Shown one piece after another: positions 6,480 through 15,897 of a stretch of 29,628 bases of DNA. The notes beneath the pieces were generated by a model. The model was given only the letters and a program-made list of their open reading frames with translations. It had not been told where the DNA came from and did no database searches. This stretch comes from Chloroflexota bacterium (GTDB lineage: Bacteria > Chloroflexota > Ktedonobacteria > Ktedonobacterales > Ktedonobacteraceae): assembly GCA_902810755.1 (NCBI GenBank), contig CADDYT010000072.1:1-29628 (forward strand), written 5' to 3'. Made by a program: the position numbers and the translations under genes. Each line of letters begins with the position of its first letter. Positions within the stretch are counted from its first letter, which is position 1.

Positions 6480-9011
6480 AACGATCATATCCTCTTCTTT
6501 TGGCTGCCAGGAAATCTGGCGGGTGGGCCAGGGAGCGGAAATTTCGATTGGCGGCACCGTCAGGCCGGGGCCTTTGCCCTGCGCGACGTTCTTAAGAGCT
6601 TTGTAGAGCCTGTCAGAGGTGATAGGCGTCTCGTCGATGCGCACGCCAACGGCATTGTAGATGGCGTTGGCGATGGCGGGAATGACCGGATTCAGGGGAC
6701 CCTGACCGGCCTCTTTGCCGCCGAATGGGCCTTCCTCGTCGGGAATCTCGATCAGGATAGTCTCGATTTCGGGCGTGTCGAGCGTGGTGGGCAGCTTGTA
6801 GTCGAGCAGGGAGGGAATTTTGTGGCGTCCCTTGCGGAAAATCTGCTGCTCCATCACCGCCTCGCCAAAGCCCATGTAGCCGCCGCCCTCGACCTGGCCC
6901 GCCGCCAGCAGGGGATTGATGGCCTGCCCGATATCGTGGGCCAGCCAGAGCTTCTCCACCGTCAATTCGCCCGTCTCGACATCAACGGCCACCTGCGCGA
7001 CGCAGGTTGAATATGAGTAGGCAGGTGAGGGGCCGACGCCCGCGCCCTTATAGTCGCCATGAATGCCCTCCGGCGGCGCATAGGAACCGGAGGAGACGAG
7101 CGCGCCGAAACGCGCCTCGGCAAGCTGCACGGCGTTCTCGAACGGTATGGAAACGCCGGGATCGTTCTCGTTATAGATGGTATCGTTTGCGGCCTCCAGT
7201 TGCTCCACCGGGACATGCAGATAGTCGGCGGCAACCGCGAAAAGCTGCTCCTTGAGCTTGCGCGCAGCGGCGATAGCCGCGTTGCCGGCCATGAAGGTGA
7301 CGCGGCTGGAATAGGAGCCGAGATCAACCGGCGTGAGCGTGGTGTCCGCCGTTTCGAGATGGATGCGTCCCGGCTGGATGCCCAGCTCTTCAGCCACGAT
7401 ATAAGCCAGAATGGAGGTCGAACCCTGCCCGATATCGGTTGAGCCACAGTAGACGGTGACACCGCCGCCGCGATCAAGCCGAATCTGCACGGCGGAATGA
7501 GGCATATCGTTCCAGTAGATGGGCTTGCCCGCACCGCAGATATACGCCGAAGCCGCGATTCCCATGCCGCGTTTGATGCTGCCGTCGTGTATAGTAGGGC
7601 CGATCCCTTGCGGTCGGCCTGTGGGGTGGAGCGACTGGTCTGCTGACTGCGCCGCCTGGCCACTCTGCGCATCCACCCTTGCTGCCTGTTTCGCCGCCTG
7701 AAACTCATGCCAGTTGGAGCGCGCAACAACCTGATCGAGGCATTCGATCAGAGCGCAACTGGTGATGCGCAGGCCGTTGACGGTGCGGCTGTACGGCTCG
7801 ACGGCGTTGCGGCGGCGCAGTTCGACGGGATCAAGGCCGAGATCATGGGCGATCTTGTCCATGTGAACCTCGACGGCGTAGCGCGGCTGCGTGGTGCCGT
7901 GACCGCGTTTGGGGCCGCAGGGCGGCTTGTTGGTGAAGAGACGCATGCCCTCGAATTTATAGCAGGGCAGCTTGTAGGCGACGGTCTGCAAGACGCCAGT
8001 GTAGTATGTAGTGGCAACGCCATAGGAACCATACGCGCCGCCATCCAGGAAGGAACGGAAGTGCATGGCCGTCAGCGTGCCATCCTTCTTGACGCCGGTC
8101 TTGACCCACATCTTGACAGGATGGCGCCCGCGATGAATCAGGAAGACCTCTTCGCGCGTGCAGGTGAGCTTGATGGGTCGACCGGTGCGGCGAGCCAGCT
8201 CACTGGCGCAGATTTCGTGCGAGAAAGGGTCGCTCTTGCCGCCGAAGCCGCCGCCGACGTTGGGGGCAATGACGCGAATGTGCGACTGTGGGATATCGAG
8301 GACTTTGCTCAATTCACGGTGAACGTAGTGGGGCGTCTGCGTGGAAGACCAGAGGGTGAGTTTGCCGCCAACGGGGTCGCTCGGATTGGGTTCCCACTGC
8401 GCGACGCAGGCATGTTCTTCGATAGGCGCGTGGGTGTTGCCCTCGTAATAAAACCAGTCCTCACGAATGTAATCTGCCGCCGCGAACCCGGTCTCCATGT
8501 CGCCAAATTCGTAGGAGACGGCCTTGTGAATGTTGCCGACGCGCGTCTCCTCGTGAATCTTCACCTCTGGATGCGCCAGCGCCTCGTCGATGCTCATGAG
8601 CGCAGGCAGCACCTCGTATTCGACCTCGATCAGCTTGAGGGCCTCTTCCAGCGTATCGGGGTCGAGCGCGGCAACAGCGGCGACGGGGTCGCCAACGTAA
8701 CGCACTTTGTCGATGGCGAGGGCGTACTCATCCTGGCTGGAAGGGAGAATACCGTATTTACGCGGCAGGTCTTCGCCCGTGAGAACGGCCAGCACGCCGG
8801 GCAGGGCCAGAGCTTTGCGAATGTCAATGGAGAGGATGCGCGCATGCGGGTGCGGCGAGCGCAGCAGTTTCGCGTAGGCCATACGCGGCAGCAGAATATC
8901 ATCAGCATAGAGCGCCCGCCCGGTCACTTTGCCATAAGCATCGACTTTAGGCAGGGGCGAGCCGACAACCTTCAATTTGCGTTCGTCCTGTCGAGACATA
9001 CTTTTAGCCAT
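6456..9011 (-). CDS. Molybdenum hydroxylase large (molybdopterin-binding) subunit, HcrA-like
   Basis: An 851-residue large subunit that binds the molybdenum cofactor and substrate. The a/b hammerhead domain lies at about 25-140. Mo-domain motifs are GGGFGGK (253-259), a CGPKRGHG loop (365-372) and DIGQG (526-530). The CoxL AYXCSFR loop is absent. Near the C-terminus the family Glu motif reads KEAGQGP, so the position of the catalytic Glu (E1261 in bovine xanthine oxidase, E738 in the window's other large subunit) is Gln770; the codon is CAG. Low-complexity Ala/Gln-rich residues about 438-465 form an insert, and a tail of about 40 residues follows the usual end. It overlaps the small subunit by 8 bp and has a GGAGGTGAGAC site. 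Probable role: hydroxylation or reductive dehydroxylation of an unknown, perhaps CoA-linked, aromatic. Confidence 0.9.
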   Translation of the reverse strand: MAKSMSRQDERKLKVVGSPLPKVDAYGKVTGRALYADDILLPRMAYAKLLRSPHPHARILSIDIRKALALPGVLAVLTGEDLPRKYGILPSSQDEYALAIDKVRYVGDPVAAVAALDPDTLEEALKLIEVEYEVLPALMSIDEALAHPEVKIHEETRVGNIHKAVSYEFGDMETGFAAADYIREDWFYYEGNTHAPIEEHACVAQWEPNPSDPVGGKLTLWSSTQTPHYVHRELSKVLDIPQSHIRVIAPNVGGGFGGKSDPFSHEICASELARRTGRPIKLTCTREEVFLIHRGRHPVKMWVKTGVKKDGTLTAMHFRSFLDGGAYGSYGVATTYYTGVLQTVAYKLPCYKFEGMRLFTNKPPCGPKRGHGTTQPRYAVEVHMDKIAHDLGLDPVELRRRNAVEPYSRTVNGLRITSCALIECLDQVVARSNWHEFQAAKQAARVDAQSGQAAQSADQSLHPTGRPQGIGPTIHDGSIKRGMGIAASAYICGAGKPIYWNDMPHSAVQIRLDRGGGVTVYCGSTDIGQGSTSILAYIVAEELGIQPGRIHLETADTTLTPVDLGSYSSRVTFMAGNAAIAAARKLKEQLFAVAADYLHVPVEQLEAANDTIYNENDPGVSIPFENAVQLAEARFGALVSSGSYAPPEGIHGDYKGAGVGPSPAYSYSTCVAQVAVDVETGELTVEKLWLAHDIGQAINPLLAAGQVEGGGYMGFGEAVMEQQIFRKGRHKIPSLLDYKLPTTLDTPEIETILIEIPDEEGPFGGKEAGQGPLNPVIPAIANAIYNAVGVRIDETPITSDRLYKALKNVAQGKGPGLTVPPIEISAPWPTRQISWQPKEEDMIVQPVKGGR

Positions 9012-9528
9012 GTCTCACCTCCACTTCCGGTTCAGCATCGGGCGAGGGCTGGTCGTCCTCTTCAGACATGCGTCGTGCGGCGGCATCGATGGCCTCGTAG
9101 ATTTTGGTGTAGCCGGTGCAGCGACAGAGATTGCCCGCCAGGAATTCCTTCATCTGCTCGCGCGTAGGGTGCGCGTTGGAGCGCAGCAGAGCCACGCCGG
9201 AGAGCAGCATGCCGGGCGTGCAATAGCCACATTGCGCGGCCCCCAGTTCAGCGAACGTTTCTTGCAAGGGGTGCAGCTTCCCGTTGCGTTCCAGCCCCTC
9301 AACAGTTGTGATTTCGCAGTCCTGCACCTCCAGGGGCAGCGTGAGACATGAGAGCATGGGAACGCCATCGATCAGCACTGTACAGGCGCCACATTCCCCC
9401 AGTTCGCAGCCATGCTTCGTGCCGGTCAGCCCTAAATCCTCACGTAACACTTCCAGCAAGGTATGGTGCGGCACCACAGCTACCTCGTGCCGCTCACCAT
9501 TGACATGCAGCGTAATCAATTCGCGCAT
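9004..9528 (-). CDS. Molybdenum hydroxylase [2Fe-2S] small subunit, HcrC/CoxS-like
   Basis: A 174-residue iron-sulfur subunit that carries two [2Fe-2S] clusters between the Mo and FAD subunits. The N-terminal plant-ferredoxin domain has Cys41, Cys46, Cys49 and Cys61 (HGCELGECGAC then SC). The C-terminal helical domain has Cys100 and Cys103 (QCGYC) and Cys135 and Cys137 (LCRC), both standard for the family. The length is typical, with an extra acidic tail of about 20 residues. The ATG at 9528 follows GAAGGAGG; a longer upstream frame has no family similarity and contains the promoter. It is the first gene of the small-large-medium operon and overlaps the large subunit. Confidence 0.95.
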   Translation of the reverse strand: MRELITLHVNGERHEVAVVPHHTLLEVLREDLGLTGTKHGCELGECGACTVLIDGVPMLSCLTLPLEVQDCEITTVEGLERNGKLHPLQETFAELGAAQCGYCTPGMLLSGVALLRSNAHPTREQMKEFLAGNLCRCTGYTKIYEAIDAAARRMSEEDDQPSPDAEPEVEVRHG

Positions 9529-9602
9529 GTTCGCCTCCTTCGGGTTTGACAAAGCAAAGCACAACCCTACCTTCATTCTAATAATCCAAAGTTCACTATG
9601 TT

Positions 9603-9629
9603 GAACAATTTGTTCTCTCACAGGAACAA
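9603..9629. promoter_or_regulatory. Candidate operator (three GAAC/GTTC half-sites) at the molybdenum hydroxylase promoter
   Basis: GAACAATTTGTTC (9603-9615) is a palindrome with one central base, and its right arm pairs again with GAACAA at 9624-9629 (TTGTTC-N8-GAACAA). The half-site layout is GAAC-N5-GTTC-N8-GAAC. The last half-site overlaps the -10 element of the minus-strand promoter. The same layout occurs at 11807-11831 in front of the MFS gene. Confidence 0.6.
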
Positions 9630-9657
9630 TATACATGGATGAAAAGCGACATGTCAA
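9628..9657 (-). promoter_or_regulatory. Promoter of the molybdenum hydroxylase operon
   Basis: Minus strand TTGACA (9652-9657), 18-bp spacer, TATATT (9628-9633), about 100 nt upstream of the small-subunit ATG. The -10 region is covered by the candidate operator. Confidence 0.65.
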
Positions 9658-9672
9658 GGCTGCAAACACATG

Positions 9673-9701
9673 TTGTGATTCTCTAGCCGACATAATATGA
9701 T
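9673..9701 (+). promoter_or_regulatory. Candidate promoter for the sulfhydrylase gene
   Basis: TTGTGA (9673-9678), 17-bp spacer, TATGAT (9696-9701), about 45 nt before the ATG at 9745. Divergent from the molybdenum hydroxylase promoter. No SAM or other riboswitch-like structure was recognised. Confidence 0.45.
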
Positions 9702-9741
9702 AGAGGGAAAGAGAGAGCAATAGCTAGTAGAGGAGCGGTGA

Positions 9742-11049
<1,308 letters not shown>

Positions 11050-11159
11050 CCGGGAAGATGCGAGGGAAAAAAGCGGAGATAGAGTCTTCCACTCAGCATG
11101 ACACGTCCGAGAGAACCTTTCTCTTACAGCACGGTTCACCGGCATGGAGCGAGCTGGTG

Positions 11160-11190
11160 AGGGCAGGGGCGACCCTGGCGCTCGCCCTGG
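11160..11190. repeat. Small REP-like hairpin
   Basis: GGGCGA (11167-11172) pairs with TCGCCC (11182-11187) around a CCCTGGCGC loop. The layout resembles the palindromic repeats at the window ends, but the stem sequence differs. It lies in the 205-bp gap between the sulfhydrylase and CoA-binding genes. Confidence 0.4.
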
Positions 11191-11254
11191 ACCTCCATCC
11201 TTACCAACCTCGCTTCACTATACGGCGTATGAGATCGTATTCAAAGGAGACTAT

Positions 11255-11737
11255 ATGAAAAACTTGATGCCTGATATGTACGAACGCTTGCAACTTTTGC
11301 GGCAGTATAAGCACATCGCCCTTGTGGGCATTTCCGCCGATCAGTACCGGCCCAGCCATTTCGTCGCCATTTACATGCTGGCGGAAGGCTATGATATTGT
11401 ACTGGTGAACCCGAATTATGCCGGGCAGCAGATTCTGGGCAGGCCCGTCTATGCCAGTCTGATGGAGGCAAAGACCGCTGGCGAACAGATCGAAATCGTG
11501 GATGTCTTCCGCAAGGCCGAGGATATTCCGCCGGTTGCGGAGGAGGCTATCGCGATTGGCGCAAAAGTCCTCTGGCTGCAACTGGGCATTCGCAACGATG
11601 AGGTGGGCAAACGCGCGCAGGAGGCCGGGCTGGTCTTCGTGCAGGACCGTTGCATCAAGATGGAGCATGCCAGATTTTTCGGCGGTTTGCATACCGTCGG
11701 GCTAAATACGGGGGTGATTTTATCAAGAAACCTGTGA
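11255..11737 (+). CDS. CoA-binding (Rossmann-fold) domain protein
   Basis: A 160-residue protein of the CoA-binding-domain family (YccU/YneT type), small cytosolic proteins related to the nucleotide-binding part of succinyl-CoA synthetase. The Rossmann start IALVGISADQYRPS (21-34) is followed by a YDIVLVNPN strand (46-54) and the conserved VLWLQLGIRNDE and GLVFVQDRCIKMEH segments. The Cys and the final HARFFGG are typical of the family. The precise role is not established for the family. The ATG at 11255 follows AAAGGAGA; a longer in-frame upstream start has no family similarity. It is 205 bp downstream of the sulfhydrylase gene and may be co-transcribed. Confidence 0.85.
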   Translation: MKNLMPDMYERLQLLRQYKHIALVGISADQYRPSHFVAIYMLAEGYDIVLVNPNYAGQQILGRPVYASLMEAKTAGEQIEIVDVFRKAEDIPPVAEEAIAIGAKVLWLQLGIRNDEVGKRAQEAGLVFVQDRCIKMEHARFFGGLHTVGLNTGVILSRNL

Positions 11738-11764
11738 TAGTAAGCTTCATGCCTGCTCAGGTAC

Positions 11765-11794
11765 TTGACAGCACTGATGAATAGAGTATATATT
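11765..11794 (+). promoter_or_regulatory. Strong sigma-70-type promoter for the MFS gene
   Basis: Perfect TTGACA (11765-11770), 18-bp spacer, TATATT (11789-11794). The alternative TATATA (11787-11792) would give a 16-bp spacer. Expected start near 11801, about 268 nt before the MFS ATG. Confidence 0.65.
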
Positions 11795-11806
11795 GTTTTG
11801 GAAGGT

Positions 11807-11833
11807 GAACAATCCGTTCGCTGTTTTGAACGG
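11807..11833. promoter_or_regulatory. Candidate operator matching the molybdenum hydroxylase operator
   Basis: GAACAATCCGTTC (11807-11819) followed by CCGTTC-N8-GAACGG (11814-11833). The half-site order and spacing, GAAC-N5-GTTC-N8-GAAC, equal those at 9603-9627, and the AAT after the first half-site and the CT in the second spacer are also shared. It lies just downstream of the expected transcription start, a usual repressor position. Confidence 0.55.
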
Positions 11834-12068
11834 CACCAACTACAAAAAGATTGGAGGTGTACGCAGTTTTTCTCCTGCATCGGCAGGAATAGCAGCGGCT
11901 TTTTCCTCACCACTACAGCTTTTCGCGGATCCGATACCTGGTCGTCTGGCACCCTGAGCATGTCGCGGCTTCAAGTAACGAACCGACACAGAGACTCTCT
12001 GATACGGGATTTGTTGCTTGTTACGCCTTCCCCTTGAGAAGGGAAGCGCGTGAAAGGAGGAGTATCCT

Positions 12069-13616
12069 ATGGCATCCGAAGCTGGCGATACTTCGGTTCC
12101 TATTTCGGCAGCAGGAACGAGCAGCGCAACAGGCGCTGCCATCATTGCGCGCCAGGACCGCATTCCCATCTGGTCGCTTTCCTACCTGTTTATCGGCATC
12201 ATTGGCATCGGCTTCCTCTTCACGTTCTTCGACATCTTTGACATCACCGTTTCATTCATCCAGACCTGCACTCAGATCGTGCCGGGCTGCAATCCGGGCA
12301 ACTCGGCCACCTATCTGGGCCTGCCTGTCGAGTTGAACCTGGCAGGCTATGTTGTCGGCGCGCTCATCCTCTCGCCCCTGGCCGACCGCTTCGGCAGGCG
12401 TGATATGCTGCTCTTCACCCTGCTGCTGACGGGTATCGGCTCGCTGTATACGCTCTTTGTCGGGGACTACACCAGTTTCATTATCGCGCGTCTCGTCACC
12501 GGCATCGGCATCGGGGCAGACCTGGCGCTGGTCAACACCTATATCAACGAGGTGGCCCCCAGCAATGGGCGCGCTCGCTACACGTCGCTGATCTTCATCA
12601 TGTCCTCCCTCGGCGCCTTCTTCGGCATCTGGCTGGGCCTGTGGCTGACCACACCCGCCGCGCCTTTCCCCAGCGGCCTGCCGTTTGCTCTGGCAACCGT
12701 CAGCGGCCCGCAGTTCCTCGGCCCCGGATGGCGCATTATGTACGGCCTCGGGGCCGTGCTGGCGCTGGTCGGCATTCTGCTGCGTTTCCAGTTGCCGGAA
12801 TCGCCGCGCTGGCTGATCACACGCGGGCGCGTTGATGAAGCAGATCGCATCGTCACCCATATGGAGGAGCGGGCGCGTCGCCGGGTTCCCGATCTGCCCC
12901 CACCCGGTACCGACCTGCAGGTGCAGACAGAGGCCCCCAGAATCTCATACACAGAAATCTTCAGTAACCCGCTTTACCTGCGGCGCACCGTGTTTCTGAT
13001 CGTCGTCTGGTTTCTGGGCTATGTCACCGTCTACGCCATCGCGCAGGGTTTGACAACCTTGCTGGCCGGTATGATCCCGCTGCCGCCCGGTCTGCCAAAA
13101 CCTGTGGCAGAAGGGGCAGTGGCAGGAGAGGCGGGCATGATTGCCGCCTTTGGTACCTTCGGTTTCATTGCTACCACTGTTTTCGCTTACTTCTATGGTG
13201 AGCGTCTGGAACGCAAGCTCTGGTTGCCCATCGCTGCTATCCTCACGCTCATCGGCGGGCTGCTGATTGCGTTCTTCGCCTCCAGCAACTTCGCGCTGGC
13301 CGCCATTGGCTCGATCATCACTTTCTTCGGCTTCAATCTGTGGGTGCCGATGAGCTACGCCTGGACGACCGAGAACTTCCCGACGCGCGCGCGTGCCACC
13401 GGTTTCGCGCTGGCTGACGGCATCGGCCACCTCGGCGGCGGCGTGGGCATCCTCGTAATTGCCCCGCTCATCCCCACCCTGCTCGCATCCCTGGGAGTTC
13501 CCGCCGGGCCGGTTGTGGTCTTCCTGATCATCGTCGCCTTCCTGATCGTGGCCGCCATCATCGCCCAGTTCGGCGCTGCCACCAGGGGCAAGCGGCTGGA
13601 CGAGGTCTCACCGTAG
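12069..13616 (+). CDS. MFS transporter, sugar-porter-like
   Basis: A 515-residue inner-membrane secondary transporter with about 12 hydrophobic segments. It has the MFS motif A ADRFGRRDML (105-114) between TM2 and TM3, RLVTGIGIGADLALVNTY in TM4, the PESPRWL sequence (243-249) after TM6 typical of sugar-porter and related metabolite:H+ symporters, and ENFPTRARATG (435-445) in the second half. A Cys-containing external loop (about 66-80) follows TM1. The start ATG has AAAGGAGGA. The substrate cannot be read from sequence. Homologues with this layout carry sugars, inositol or aromatic acids. The operator shared with the molybdenum hydroxylase operon suggests the substrate or product of that enzyme. 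Confidence 0.9.
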   Translation: MASEAGDTSVPISAAGTSSATGAAIIARQDRIPIWSLSYLFIGIIGIGFLFTFFDIFDITVSFIQTCTQIVPGCNPGNSATYLGLPVELNLAGYVVGALILSPLADRFGRRDMLLFTLLLTGIGSLYTLFVGDYTSFIIARLVTGIGIGADLALVNTYINEVAPSNGRARYTSLIFIMSSLGAFFGIWLGLWLTTPAAPFPSGLPFALATVSGPQFLGPGWRIMYGLGAVLALVGILLRFQLPESPRWLITRGRVDEADRIVTHMEERARRRVPDLPPPGTDLQVQTEAPRISYTEIFSNPLYLRRTVFLIVVWFLGYVTVYAIAQGLTTLLAGMIPLPPGLPKPVAEGAVAGEAGMIAAFGTFGFIATTVFAYFYGERLERKLWLPIAAILTLIGGLLIAFFASSNFALAAIGSIITFFGFNLWVPMSYAWTTENFPTRARATGFALADGIGHLGGGVGILVIAPLIPTLLASLGVPAGPVVVFLIIVAFLIVAAIIAQFGAATRGKRLDEVSP

Positions 13617-13646
13617 CTTCTTCCGCTACAACATAACATTCAGAAA

Positions 13647-13690
13647 CGGGCGTCATTCACGTTTTTACTGAAAAGGCTGGATGGCGCCCG
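13647..13690. other. Inverted repeat between convergent genes, possible weak terminator
   Basis: CGGGCGTCAT (13647-13656) pairs with ATGGCGCCCG (13681-13690), 10 bp with one wobble around a 24-base loop. It lies 30 bp after the MFS stop. There is no T-run after the stem, so termination is uncertain. Confidence 0.35.
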
Positions 13691-13837
13691 CTGCGTCATC
13701 ACAAGGCAGAAATTCTGCTGGCGGCCCCCGACAGAAGGGTGGAACGCATCGAGATCAACGGGCAGGCGCAGGGCAAACTGAACAACACGTTGCGCGTGTG
13801 GAAGACCGGTGACGATTCACGCGGCTCACTGAGTCAC

Positions 13838-14746
13838 TCACCCGAAATATGGCGCAACCTTGTTAGCAAACAGGTCGAGTGTTTGCAGGTCGGGCATACG
13901 GAACATGAAGTGGGTGACGCCGAGTGCGTGAAATTGTCTGATTTCGGTAATGACCTGTTCGGGCGTTCCGGCGACGTAGTGCTTGGAGGGGCTGGTGATG
14001 ATCCGGGCCGGATTCTCGGCAACGCTGAGCGTGGCGAGATAGGTGAGCGTGATATCGGAAATGTCGCGGCCTATCTGCTGGCAATGTTGCGTGAGGATGT
14101 CGAGCCTGTGGGCGTATTCCTGCAAGGGTACAGAGTTGTAGTTCCACCAGTCAGCATAGTGGGCAACAATGGCGAGCGTGCGCTTTTCGCCGCCACCGCC
14201 GATGAGCAGGGGAATGGGTGGATTGGGCGGCGGCTCGCAGTAGGCGTCGTGTATCTGATAGTATTTGCCGTCGTAGCTGGCAGGCTGCGACTGCCACATG
14301 CTGCGAATGATGATGGCCGCTTCCTCTAGCTGATCGAGGCGCACGCTGACAGGCGGGAAGGGGTAGCCATAGGCAATATACTCATCTTCCTTCCAGCCCG
14401 CGCCGAGACCCAGCACCATGCCGCTTTGCGCAATAGCTTGCAGGTTGGCCGCCATTTTGGCGACCAGCGCCGGATTGCGGTAGGACTGGTCAAGGACGAG
14501 CGAGCCGACGCGAAACTGCGGGTATTTCCCGGCCAGAAAGCAGAGCGTGGAGAAACATTCCAGACAATCGTTTGTCCCCCATTGCAGGTGATCCTCGAGC
14601 CAGAGCGTATTGAAGTTCGCAGGCAACGCCTCGATGCAGGCGCGGTTGTACTCCATGACGGTGCGCAGCGAATCTCCCTCTTTATATGGCCGCAGCATCA
14701 GCCCGAATTCGATTTTTGCGTTTGTATCTGTGTTCGCGTCAGGCAT
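13838..14746 (-). CDS. LLM-class flavin-dependent oxidoreductase
   Basis: A 302-residue luciferase-like (TIM-barrel) oxidoreductase, probably using F420 or FMN. Typical segments are the N-terminal FGLMLRP strand (14-20), TLWLEDHLQWG (47-57), RVGSLVLDQSYRNPALVAKMAANL (79-102), GLGAGWKEDEYIAYGYPFPP (112-131), the IPLLIGGGGEKRTL motif and a C-terminal GTPEQVITEIRQF block. The sequence resembles TIGR-type F420-dependent LLM enzymes common in Actinobacteria and Chloroflexota; substrate unknown. It is monocistronic, convergent with the MFS gene and divergent from the deaminase. The start has a distant GGAG, about 10 nt upstream of the ATG. Confidence 0.88.
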   Translation of the reverse strand: MPDANTDTNAKIEFGLMLRPYKEGDSLRTVMEYNRACIEALPANFNTLWLEDHLQWGTNDCLECFSTLCFLAGKYPQFRVGSLVLDQSYRNPALVAKMAANLQAIAQSGMVLGLGAGWKEDEYIAYGYPFPPVSVRLDQLEEAAIIIRSMWQSQPASYDGKYYQIHDAYCEPPPNPPIPLLIGGGGEKRTLAIVAHYADWWNYNSVPLQEYAHRLDILTQHCQQIGRDISDITLTYLATLSVAENPARIITSPSKHYVAGTPEQVITEIRQFHALGVTHFMFRMPDLQTLDLFANKVAPYFG

Positions 14747-14927
14747 TTTTTTCAGGCTCCCGTTCTCTCTCTCCTCGTATGCTTTCCCATCCGACGGTTT
14801 ATTTCTTATGATAAGATACGTTTCTGAGAAATGCCAGTGGACAACGAACTTGATGATTCTTGTGCTTGCCTGCCTCTCACTTACGTCCTATGCTCTAAGT
14901 AAATCATAGAGTGTAGGAGATACAGCA

Positions 14928-15446
14928 ATGGGTTATGGGAAGCCGAGGCCGAAGGATGAGGAGATGATGGCGCTGGCCCTGAACGAGGCGCGACTGGCGA
15001 TTGCTGAGGGTAAGGCGGGCGTGGGCGCGCTGCTGCTGTGGCACGATGAGATTCTGGCGCTGACGCACAATATGTTCTTTGAGACACGGGATATGACCGA
15101 CCACGCGGAGATGGCCGCATTGCGTAAGGCGGCGCGCCGCCTGAGCGCGATGAGCGATCAGGAGCGGGGCGAGATCACGATCTATGTGACGCTGCAACCA
15201 TGTCTGATGTGCCTGTCAGCCATCTCATTTCTTGGCATCAAACGGACAGTCTATTCCGCGCTAAACGAGGATGGGCAGGAGCGCGTCGAGATTGTGCATG
15301 GCCTCAGCATCGAGCAGATCAATAACGCCTTTGTGCGCGGCCCCATTGAACTGGTGCCGGGCGTGCTGCGCGAAGAGGGCATTCGCATCCTGCAATTGAT
15401 GGGCAAAACGGCGACGCAACCGACTCCGAAAGGGGTAGAGAGATGA
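14928..15446 (+). CDS. Nucleoside deaminase (CMP/dCMP deaminase zinc-binding family)
   Basis: A 172-residue zinc-dependent deaminase of the cytidine/guanine/tRNA-adenosine deaminase fold. The zinc site is H59-A-E61 (DHAEMAA) with PCLMC (P91, C92, C95); Glu61 is the proton shuttle. The motif before the cysteines is TLQPCLMC instead of the common TLEPCPMC, so it is not a textbook TadA, and free bases or nucleosides are possible substrates. The start ATG follows TAGGAGATACAGCA. Downstream lies a repeat cluster rather than a gene, so it is monocistronic. Confidence 0.88.
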   Translation: MGYGKPRPKDEEMMALALNEARLAIAEGKAGVGALLLWHDEILALTHNMFFETRDMTDHAEMAALRKAARRLSAMSDQERGEITIYVTLQPCLMCLSAISFLGIKRTVYSALNEDGQERVEIVHGLSIEQINNAFVRGPIELVPGVLREEGIRILQLMGKTATQPTPKGVER

Positions 15447-15479
15447 TTCATGAGACATCCATCTCCACCCTCAGGCCCA

Positions 15480-15840
15480 CCAAAGATACCCAGACCAGCA
15501 CGCAGGCCACCCGCAAGGGACCCAGAAGCATTCACTTCAGGCCGTGCGCGCGCGAAGCAGACCACCCCAGACCAGCCGCACGCAGACCACCCGGACCAGC
15601 CGCACGCAGGCCAGCCGCAAGGGGTGGCCCCATAGGCGTTCACGTAAGCCCGTGCGAGCGCCAGGCAGGCCACCCGCCAGGGGTGGCCTGTGGCGGCCTT
15701 AAGTGAACGCCTATGGGGGTGGCCCTACTCTACGCGGACCCACTCAGATGGCTCTGGGAGCCATACTGGCACCGTCTCTAGTAGGGCCACCCCTGGCGGG
15801 TGGCCTGCGGCGGCCTGAAGCGAACACCTGTGGGGCCTGC
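15480..15840. repeat. Central cluster of palindromic repeats
   Basis: The gap between the deaminase and the Gfo/Idh gene is filled by the repeat family of the window ends. Hairpin-module copies lie at about 15500-15523, 15603-15631, 15664-15690, 15715-15732 and 15775-15808, in both orientations. The GGCCTGAAG-AACGC module lies at 15524-15552, 15631-15660, 15690-15718 and 15808-15836. A 24-bp tandem repeat starts at 15567 and 15591. Open frames across it are repeat-encoded and not called. From 15841 to 15897 nothing further is seen. Confidence 0.8.
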
Positions 15841-15897
15841 GGGCTGATCTGGGGACCGGGCGCGCCGACTTTTTGCGCCTGCCTGCTTATCTCTCTT

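Larger units (their letters stand above)
11738..12068 (+). other. Intergenic region with the MFS promoter and a long leader
   Basis: There is no convincing gene; a 90-codon frame here lacks a ribosome-binding site and family similarity. The region holds a strong promoter (11765-11794), an operator-like motif (11807-11833), and a leader of about 265 nt with a small hairpin CTTCCC/GGGAAG (12027-12046) just ahead of the MFS ribosome-binding site. Confidence 0.6.

Noticed and set aside
7707..9167. 486-codon plus-strand frame opposite the HCR-like large subunit
   Set aside because: Antisense shadow; no ribosome-binding site and no recognisable domain, whereas the minus-strand gene has all family motifs.
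11765..12037. 90-codon frame upstream of the MFS gene
   Set aside because: It would start inside the -35 of a strong promoter, has no ribosome-binding site and no family similarity.
15251..15673. Minus-strand frame of 140 codons over the end of the deaminase and central repeats
   Set aside because: Repeat-encoded, low-complexity Trp/Gly/Ala content and overlap with a real gene.
15480..15840. CRISPR array in the central repeat cluster
   Set aside because: Copies occur in both orientations with variable spacing, the spacers themselves are repeated, and no cas genes are present.
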